A stretch of 64,000 nt of DNA from positions 248,001 to 312,000 of the forward strand of contig OZ241336.1 in the NCBI GenBank assembly GCA_965200115.1. The letters are read 5' to 3'. The stretch comes from JAPOUP01 sp026708635 (GTDB lineage Bacteria > Pseudomonadota > Alphaproteobacteria > Rhodobacterales > Rhodobacteraceae). Positions 58,000 through 64,000 of this stretch are shown here, piece after piece; position 1 is the stretch's first letter, and every line of letters begins with the position of its first letter. The notes under the pieces are model-generated. The model ran no database searches and was not told where the DNA came from. It saw nothing but the letters and a program-made list of their open reading frames with translations. A program made the translations under genes and the position numbers.

Positions 58000-60900
58000 C
58001 GTCGGACCCCGCTGCCCGCGAACTGATTTCCGGTGCGCTGGCCGAAATCGAAAGGACCAGCCCGCACCAGACCGACGGCAGGTGGCTGGAGCGGCTCACG
58101 GCGGACTGCGCCCCGCTGATCGCGGAATGGGACGTCAGCGCGGCATGGATCTGGAACGACTGGCCCGACCGGCAAGCGCACTATCCGGACACCCCGGACA
58201 TTGGGATCGACGTCGTCGCGAAACGCGCGGGCGACGGCGAGTTCGTCGCCATCCAGTGCAAGTCAAGGAAGCTGGACGGGCATGGTCGCGGAACCGACAT
58301 CACCAAGGCGGAGTTCGACAGCTTTCTCGCCGCGTCGTCCGACGGACTCTGGACGGAGCGCTGGCTGGTGGTCAACGGCGCCGTCCGGCTAAGCGGCAAC
58401 GCTGGCAAGACGGTGGGCCGGAAGCCGGTCCCGCTCGTGAATATCGAGACCGATCTCCGGAAACAGCTTGAGGCGCACCGGACGGACACGCCCAAACCGT
58501 CCGCCGACGGTGACGCCGGCGGCTCCAGCCGTGACCGCATGCAGGAGGAGGCGATCGAGACAGGCGTCCGGCTCCTGCGGGAGCACGCGAAGGCGAGCAA
58601 CGCCGGTCGGGCAAGGGGGCGGATCATCCTGCCCTGCGGGACGGGCAAGTCCCGCATCGCGCTGCGGATCGTCGAGACGCTAACGGAGCTGGGTCAGGTC
58701 TCCGTGGTACTCTGCCCCTCGATCGCGCTCGTCGCACAGCTCCGGGGCGAGTTCCTGGCCCATCGCGAGCGGAACCTAAAGGTCCTGGCGGTCTGCTCCG
58801 ACGAAGGTGTCGCGAGGGGCGGGGATCTGGCCACCGACCCGACGGCGGATCTCGGCCACGCGACCGTCTCCGAGCTTAAGGGACAGGTAACGACGGACGC
58901 CGAAGAGATTGGCCGTTGGATCGACGGCGTGGCGTCGGAGGGCGACCGGATCGGGGTGATCTTCGGCACCTACCAGTCCGGCCACCGCATCGCCGACGCG
59001 CTGCGCGGGGGACGGGAGATCCGGGTTATGGTCGCCGACGAGGCCCACCGGACCGCGGGCCTGCGGCGCGTCACGAAACGGGAGGAGAGACTCCGCGACT
59101 TTACCGTCTGCCATGACGACGCGCGGTTTCCCGCGAAATACCGCGTCTACCAGACCGCGACCCCGCGCGTGTACGCGAACTCCGGCGCGGGAACGGCGCG
59201 CGGACGCCGGAGGAACGATGACTGGATCGTCCGGGACATGGCTGACGAGTCGGTGTTCGGTCCGGAGCTCTACCGCCGGTCCTACGCCGAGGCCGTCGGG
59301 AACGGCTGGCTGACCGACTATAAAATCATCGCGATCGGGGTGAACGACGAGGATGCCTACCGCACGGCGAACGGGCTCGCGGGGAAACACGGGGAAAAAC
59401 TCTCGACCGCGCATTTCCTCAGGGGTCTCGCGCTGGCCCTGTGCATGGGCGGGGCCCTGCGCGGAAGCGGCGTCGGGCTCCAATCCTCGATCAGCTTCAT
59501 GAACCGAACCGCAAGCTCCAGGGAGATGACCGCGGCGCTTGAGTCAAAGCCCGTTCGGGACTGGGTGCGGCGAAGGCTGGAAGCCGACGGTGTGGAAGGT
59601 CCGGCGGCGGACTACCGGCTGGAGCATCTGGACGCCGCCAGCGGGGCCGCGGAGCGCGAGAAGGCGAAGGCGCGGCTTATGGGCGCGACGGAGGACCGTC
59701 CGCACGGGGTCCTCAACGTCGGGATCTTCGGCGAGGGGGTGGACGCGCCGTCTCTGTCCGCCGTGGGGTTCCTGGAGGCCCGCAGGTCGCCGGTCGACGT
59801 GATCCAGGCGGTGGGGCGTGTCATGCGGCGGGCGGAGGGCAAGGAGACGGGCTACATCATCTGCCCGATCCTCATTCCGCCGCACGCCGACGCCGAGACA
59901 TGGCTGCGCACCCATGGCCCCGAGGACGGCTGGCGGGAGCTCGGGCAGATACTGCTGGCGCTCAGGGCCCATGACGGTCGAATCGAGGACAGCCTGTCGG
60001 ACCTGATGCAGCTCTACCTGCCGCCCCCTCCGAAGGACGACGTCGGGACGATGGTTACGATCGGCGGAGATGGTCGCCGAGTCCGGCACTACGGGCATGT
60101 CGGCGAACCCGGGTCCGTGGAGAGGGATGTGGAGAGGGTGCTCGTCAAGGAAGCCAGTGCCGGTGACGTGTTCCGGCCGCTGGACGAGGTCGTTCTCTCC
60201 GGTTCCGCACCGGCTCCGGGACCGCCTGCGGAGCGCATCGTGAGCGGCAGGCGAAACGCGGACGGGAGCGTGGAACTGCGCGAGGGCGGACTGGTGAGGA
60301 TGAAGCCCGCTCCGGATGGAACGCCCGGGCCGGTCGACGCCGGGAGGTCGAAGAAAGAGGGCCGCCGGATGGTCAACGGCGAGGCCGGAAAGCGCATCGA
60401 CCGTCGGAAGCGGGCGGAGGAGCGCCGGGTCCGGGCGGAGGAACACCTCAGGGGGCTTTTCGACGAAGTCGAGGACGTAGGCATCACCGTCAACCTTCTC
60501 GAACGCTCCGGCCTGCGGCGCGACCGCGCCGAGCGCGACGTCAACGTCATAGAGGACAGCGTCGCGGAGGCGACGAGGTGCCTGAGGCAGGACGAACTGG
60601 ACGGGCCGCTGGACCGGCATTTCGGGCTGGAGCATCTGGACGCCGGAAAGCGGAAGGAACAGGCGGACGGCTGCACCATCGCCTCGCTGCTCCTGATGAA
60701 CGCCGCCATGCTGCACGAGCGGATCGCCGCTGGCGGCTGGCTGCCCGGGATCACCGGACTCGACGGGATCGGGACCGCGCCGGACGCTGTCGCGACGGTC
60801 TACGGGCAATGGAACCGCATCACCCGCCATGACTTCCTGCCCGTCATCGTGCCCGCGATCGAGGTCATAGAGGCCGTGCAGGGATCCGGGAGGCTGACGG

Positions 60901-62897
60901 GCCTCAACCGCGCCCTCCGCCACCTCGCGGGCGAGGCCGCGCGCATCGCGGAGAGCTACGCCGACCTCGGCGCGGACCATGCCGGACCGCTGTTCAACAG
61001 GGTGATGGGCAACCAGAACTCCGACGGCGCGTATTTTACGCGCCCGCCCGCGGCCGCGCTACTGGCGCGGCTGACGCTGGATCTCGTGGACGGCGGCGCG
61101 GACTGGACGGACGAAGCGACGTGGAGGGATCGCCGCACCGTGGACCCCGCCTGCGGCTCCGGCACGCTCATCGCCGCCGTCCTCGCGGACATGAAGCGGC
61201 GCGCGGCGGATCAGGGCGCTTGCGGCCAGAGGCGGGCGGACCTGCAGAAACTGGCGGTCGAGGAGGTGATCGCCGGCCTCGACTTCAATCCCGTGTCCCT
61301 CCAGCTCGCCGCCGCCCAGATGACCGCCGGAAACAGGGACGTCGCCTACAGGCGGATGGAGCTGCACCGGATGCCGTACGGCCTTGTTGACGGGCGCGCG
61401 AGGGTCGGTTCACTGGAGCTTCTCGGCCAGTCGCGGATCGTTCCCAGACGCGGGCAGATGGATCTCGGCGACGCGGCGCTGGATTCGGAGCGGATCCGGA
61501 TGTCCACTGACGACCCCGCGCTTGGGGACACCGTGGACGCGGTCAGGGGCGTCCGTATCGTGATCATGAACCCGCCGTTCACGAACCGCTCGGACATGGG
61601 CGGGAAGTACCGGAAAGAAACCCAGCGGAGCATGCGCGCGAAGGCGGACGAACTGGAGAAAAGGCTGGTCGCCGCCGACCCGGAGATGGAGGGTTTCGGG
61701 GACAAGAACTCGATAGGACCGCCGTTTGTCGCGCTCGCCGACAGGTGCCTCGACCCCGAGGATGGCGTGCTGGCGATGATCAACCCGACCGTCGCGCTGA
61801 CGGCCACGTCGGGTCGGCGCGAGCGGGAGGTGCTGGCCAGACGCTTTCACGTCCACACGCTTCTCACCTGCCACCGGCCCGGGCAGATCAACCTCAGCCA
61901 GAACACGGCGATCAACGAGAGCATGGTCATCCTGAGGCGGCACGACGGGGAGCGGCCCCCGACGCGGGTCGTCAGCCTCGACCGCTTCCCGCTGGACGAA
62001 CGCGAGGCGGGGGAGCTTCACCGGCATATTTCCGCCCGCCCGTACGGCCTTCTGCCGGACGGCTGGGGCGAGGTCTCCGAATGGCCCGCGGTTCGCGTCG
62101 CGGCGGGGGACTGGTCGGCGGCGGCGTTCCGCTCGCCGGAGCTCGCCGAGGCGGCCTGGCGGATCTCGGGGGACGGGGGAATGATGAGTCTCCGCGACCA
62201 GGACATTTCGGTCGCGGCTACTGGACAGGTCCTGCGCGGAAATTTCAGGGCATCGTCGGCCACCGTGGCCGGAAGTTTTCCAATCCTGAAATCGAAGGGG
62301 GCCGACGGCCAGCGCCGGATCGAGGGCAGGCCGGATGAGTATTGGATGCCAAAAGCCCCGCTGCCATCCGAAAGCCTGATCGCGGGAGAGGAGCATCCCC
62401 AAACCCTGAATCTCCTGTCAAAGGCGGGGTACCTGCTTGTCACCGCGGGTCAGGATACCGGTTCGGGACGACTTACCGCCGTTTCCTGCGGGGAGCCGTA
62501 TGTGGGGAACGGATGGATGCCGGCAATCGGCCTCCTCCCGGAACAGGCGCAGGCAGCGGCCGTTTTCCTAAACTCGACCGCGGGGCGTCTCCAGTTGATG
62601 CGGAATCCGGGAAAGAAACTTGAGTTTCCGATTTACAGCGCGAAGGAGGCCGCGGATATCAGAGTCCCCGACCTGACCGACGGAACCGTCGTGGCCATGC
62701 TGTCCGCCTGCTGGGACCGGACCCGCGGCATGGACGTGCCGCAGTTCCGTGACGGGGAGTGCGCGGTCCGCCGTCTCTGGGACGAGGCGGTGGCGGAGGC
62801 GCTTGGCCGGGATCCTGACTGGCTTTCCGGATGGCGCGTGCTTCTGCACGACGAGCCGCACATAAGGGGGCTAGGGCGCGGGCAGTACGGGGAATGA
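57996..62897 (+). CDS. Single-polypeptide restriction-modification enzyme (Type ISP-like): nuclease-helicase-methyltransferase
   Basis: 1633 residues from ATG 57996 (MTSDPAARELISGALAEI); the frame is open to GTG 57894, but that start has no ribosome site. Positions count from 57996. An Mrr-like nuclease at about 60-110 has GIDVVAKR and VAIQCKSRK (D...QxK). An SF2 helicase/translocase follows: PCGTGKSRIAL (about 215, Walker A), VADEAHRT (about 345), QTATPRVY (about 388), IFGEGVDAPSL and QAVGRVMRR (about 605). An N6-adenine methyltransferase has VDPACGSGTLIAAV (about 1050, SAM site) and IMNPPFTN (about 1190, NPPF). The last 350 residues are the likely target-recognition domain. Domain order and size match LlaGI/LlaBIII, which methylate one strand and cut after head-to-head translocation. 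Confidence 0.9.
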   Translation: MTSDPAARELISGALAEIERTSPHQTDGRWLERLTADCAPLIAEWDVSAAWIWNDWPDRQAHYPDTPDIGIDVVAKRAGDGEFVAIQCKSRKLDGHGRGTDITKAEFDSFLAASSDGLWTERWLVVNGAVRLSGNAGKTVGRKPVPLVNIETDLRKQLEAHRTDTPKPSADGDAGGSSRDRMQEEAIETGVRLLREHAKASNAGRARGRIILPCGTGKSRIALRIVETLTELGQVSVVLCPSIALVAQLRGEFLAHRERNLKVLAVCSDEGVARGGDLATDPTADLGHATVSELKGQVTTDAEEIGRWIDGVASEGDRIGVIFGTYQSGHRIADALRGGREIRVMVADEAHRTAGLRRVTKREERLRDFTVCHDDARFPAKYRVYQTATPRVYANSGAGTARGRRRNDDWIVRDMADESVFGPELYRRSYAEAVGNGWLTDYKIIAIGVNDEDAYRTANGLAGKHGEKLSTAHFLRGLALALCMGGALRGSGVGLQSSISFMNRTASSREMTAALESKPVRDWVRRRLEADGVEGPAADYRLEHLDAASGAAEREKAKARLMGATEDRPHGVLNVGIFGEGVDAPSLSAVGFLEARRSPVDVIQAVGRVMRRAEGKETGYIICPILIPPHADAETWLRTHGPEDGWRELGQILLALRAHDGRIEDSLSDLMQLYLPPPPKDDVGTMVTIGGDGRRVRHYGHVGEPGSVERDVERVLVKEASAGDVFRPLDEVVLSGSAPAPGPPAERIVSGRRNADGSVELREGGLVRMKPAPDGTPGPVDAGRSKKEGRRMVNGEAGKRIDRRKRAEERRVRAEEHLRGLFDEVEDVGITVNLLERSGLRRDRAERDVNVIEDSVAEATRCLRQDELDGPLDRHFGLEHLDAGKRKEQADGCTIASLLLMNAAMLHERIAAGGWLPGITGLDGIGTAPDAVATVYGQWNRITRHDFLPVIVPAIEVIEAVQGSGRLTGLNRALRHLAGEAARIAESYADLGADHAGPLFNRVMGNQNSDGAYFTRPPAAALLARLTLDLVDGGADWTDEATWRDRRTVDPACGSGTLIAAVLADMKRRAADQGACGQRRADLQKLAVEEVIAGLDFNPVSLQLAAAQMTAGNRDVAYRRMELHRMPYGLVDGRARVGSLELLGQSRIVPRRGQMDLGDAALDSERIRMSTDDPALGDTVDAVRGVRIVIMNPPFTNRSDMGGKYRKETQRSMRAKADELEKRLVAADPEMEGFGDKNSIGPPFVALADRCLDPEDGVLAMINPTVALTATSGRREREVLARRFHVHTLLTCHRPGQINLSQNTAINESMVILRRHDGERPPTRVVSLDRFPLDEREAGELHRHISARPYGLLPDGWGEVSEWPAVRVAAGDWSAAAFRSPELAEAAWRISGDGGMMSLRDQDISVAATGQVLRGNFRASSATVAGSFPILKSKGADGQRRIEGRPDEYWMPKAPLPSESLIAGEEHPQTLNLLSKAGYLLVTAGQDTGSGRLTAVSCGEPYVGNGWMPAIGLLPEQAQAAAVFLNSTAGRLQLMRNPGKKLEFPIYSAKEAADIRVPDLTDGTVVAMLSACWDRTRGMDVPQFRDGECAVRRLWDEAVAEALGRDPDWLSGWRVLLHDEPHIRGLGRGQYGE

Positions 62898-63419
62898 CGT
62901 CAAGCTGTCGTTGATTGTACTACATCTGGTGTTGTATTTCAATTCTGAATGCTGATATAGACACCGCATTCTTGACAGCGAGCCGCCACCCTGGCCCTGA
63001 AATCCGGAAAACGAATCGCCTTTCGGACCCGAAAGAAGCCGTCAGCGGTGTCCAAACGGCCGCCACTGACGGCAAACCGGCCAAAACCAGGCACCCCAAT
63101 ACCTGATCCGGCCGCCAAACGACACGTTCACCGTAGCGTGGGAAAGTTCTGCAACCCATCCGTGCGCAGGGCGAGCCCAGCGAGAGCTGACCCGCGGTCC
63201 GCGAGACAGTCCAGCAGCAGAAAATTACGAACCGATGCCGACCACCGGCAGACCAGAACCTGACCGTAGTACGGCGCTCGCGCCGGACGGATGACGGACG
63301 AAATGCCATTACTAGAATGCCCGCAAATCCAGCGGTTCAAATGCGGCCGGTCCGTCCGGCAAACCGATGATCGGGACGTTCGGGCCTGAGGGAACGCATG
63401 CCGGAAGAACCCCTCCGGA
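62898..63419. other. Intergenic region after restriction-modification gene
   Basis: About 520 bp between convergent genes. The first 80 bp are distinctly AT-richer than the surroundings. Short frames on both strands have no family resemblance. No terminal repeat matching the upstream 14-bp inverted repeat was found. Confidence 0.45.
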
Positions 63420-64000
63420 TCACCTGTCGCCGAACCTGACCACACCCCGCTTACCGCCCCGTCTGAATTCGATTTCGTAGCCTCTGGCCCGCCGCACCGC
63501 GATTCGGCGCAGGTCATCAGTATCGGAAACGATAGTACCGTTGATCCTCCCCAGCACGTCACCCGGACGCAATCCGGTGCGGGCGGCCTGGCCCTCCACA
63601 CGCGCAACCACGACTCCCTCCGTGTCAAGTGGAAGACTTAACTCCGATATCACCGCCGGGTTCGAGTTGATTGCGGTCAGGCCGTCAAGCGCCCCGCGAT
63701 TTTCGATCGTCAACGGGTTCCTCGGCGGCGATTCCGGCGCCGGAGAAAGCTCTATATTAGCAGTGCGCTTAACGGAGTTACGCAGAAACGTGACTTCGGC
63801 GCTATCGTCAGTTCCCAAGGCCATCATCCGGAATCGCATCTCCGGATGTCCATCCACGGGCTGGCCTTTGATTGTCGTGATGACGTCACCGACCTCGAGA
63901 CCCGCATGCGCGAAAGGACTTTTCGGGTGCAGCTCGACGATCAGCGCCCCCTGCGGGATCGCCATCCTGAGTGCGTTCGCGAGGGAACCGTCAATTGCCT
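63420..64000 (-). CDS. DegP/DegQ-like periplasmic serine protease, 3' part (runs off window end)
   Basis: The minus-strand frame ends at 63420 (tga) and continues open to the last base, so only the C-terminal part, about 193 residues, is inside the window. Two PDZ domains are visible. PDZ1 includes GALIVELHPKSPFAHAGLEVGDVITTIKGQPVDGHPEMRFRMM. PDZ2 includes GVVVARVEGQAARTGLRPGDVLGRINGTIVSDTDDL and ends EIEFRRGGKRGVVRFGDR. This is the C-terminal layout of Do-family (HtrA) proteases, which degrade or refold misfolded periplasmic proteins. The catalytic domain lies beyond the window, so activity and the exact family member cannot be judged. Confidence 0.88.
   Translation of the reverse strand, partial: AIDGSLANALRMAIPQGALIVELHPKSPFAHAGLEVGDVITTIKGQPVDGHPEMRFRMMALGTDDSAEVTFLRNSVKRTANIELSPAPESPPRNPLTIENRGALDGLTAINSNPAVISELSLPLDTEGVVVARVEGQAARTGLRPGDVLGRINGTIVSDTDDLRRIAVRRARGYEIEFRRGGKRGVVRFGDR

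Noticed and set aside
59544..60980. Minus-strand open frame of 478 codons
   Set aside because: Antisense to the restriction-modification gene in very GC-rich DNA; it has no motif, while the plus strand shows complete helicase motifs.
57894..62897. BREX or DISARM component
   Set aside because: The helicase-methyltransferase fusion stands alone, without phosphatase, BrxC, PLD or DUF1998 partners nearby; the nuclease-helicase-methyltransferase order fits a Type ISP enzyme better.
1..64000. CRISPR arrays, rRNA and tRNA genes
   Set aside because: No regularly spaced repeats, tRNA cloverleaf with a conserved ttcgaatc-type arm, or rRNA segments were recognised by eye; a covariance-model scan would be needed to exclude a missed tRNA.

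Overview
The window looks like a chromosome segment of a GC-rich alphaproteobacterium. The evidence is the glyQ / small membrane protein / glyS / ppdK gene order, a TRAP transporter, GMC oxidoreductases, c-type cytochromes, and ROK- and LysR-controlled catabolic operons. Housekeeping genes are intact, but several loci are decaying: a shrunken thiolase, an S51 peptidase broken by a short tandem duplication, and fragments of at least three transposase families. This resembles a genome under mild erosion, such as a host-associated or recently bottlenecked lineage. That ecological reading is inference.

Layout. 1-3982: the 5' part of a propionyl-CoA carboxylase beta gene, a Bcr/CflA-type efflux pump, and a two-gene c-type cytochrome operon. 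4135-8911 (minus): acyl-CoA dehydrogenase, enoyl-CoA hydratase, selenium-binding protein/methanethiol oxidase homologue, 2Fe-2S ferredoxin, CoA-binding protein and a thiolase pseudogene, tightly packed behind a divergent LysR regulator (9092-10018). 10015-12865 (minus): TRAP transporter dctPQM. 13154-17545 (plus): FMN 2-hydroxyacid dehydrogenase, TPP enzyme, transthyretin-like protein and a DmdA/GcvT-like folate enzyme, the last three translationally coupled. 17773-18460: broken S51 peptidase. 18693-24100 (plus): peptide-type ABC importer with a fused double ATPase.

24336-31984 (minus): a seven-gene ROK-regulated operon (ROK, M20 amidohydrolase, sugar-binding protein, permease, YhfX-like PLP enzyme, ATPase, SIS isomerase/deaminase). 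A candidate operator palindrome lies just upstream. 32099-44136: GMC oxidoreductase, EamA exporter, ppdK, glyS, small membrane protein, glyQ and a SPOR/peptidoglycan-binding pseudo-trypsin. 44611-49020: Tat-exported GMC oxidoreductase, IS4-like remnant, SDR and quinone oxidoreductase.

49052-54835 is the plastic part. It holds a complete but frameshifted 1.5-kb insertion sequence with inverted ends and a probable 4-bp target duplication, then an acyl-CoA ligase. The 5' end and upstream region of that ligase are duplicated 2.27 kb away. Between the two copies lie an mqsRA-type toxin-antitoxin module, flanked by 28-bp direct repeats, and an IS1634-like fragment. 54836-64000: MDR reductase, O-acetylhomoserine sulfhydrylase, a single-polypeptide (Type ISP-like) restriction-modification enzyme with nuclease, helicase and adenine methyltransferase in one chain, and the 3' part of a DegP/Q-type protease. 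The restriction enzyme appears to start inside an ATGA overlap with a 15-codon leader ORF, downstream of an exact 14-bp inverted repeat.
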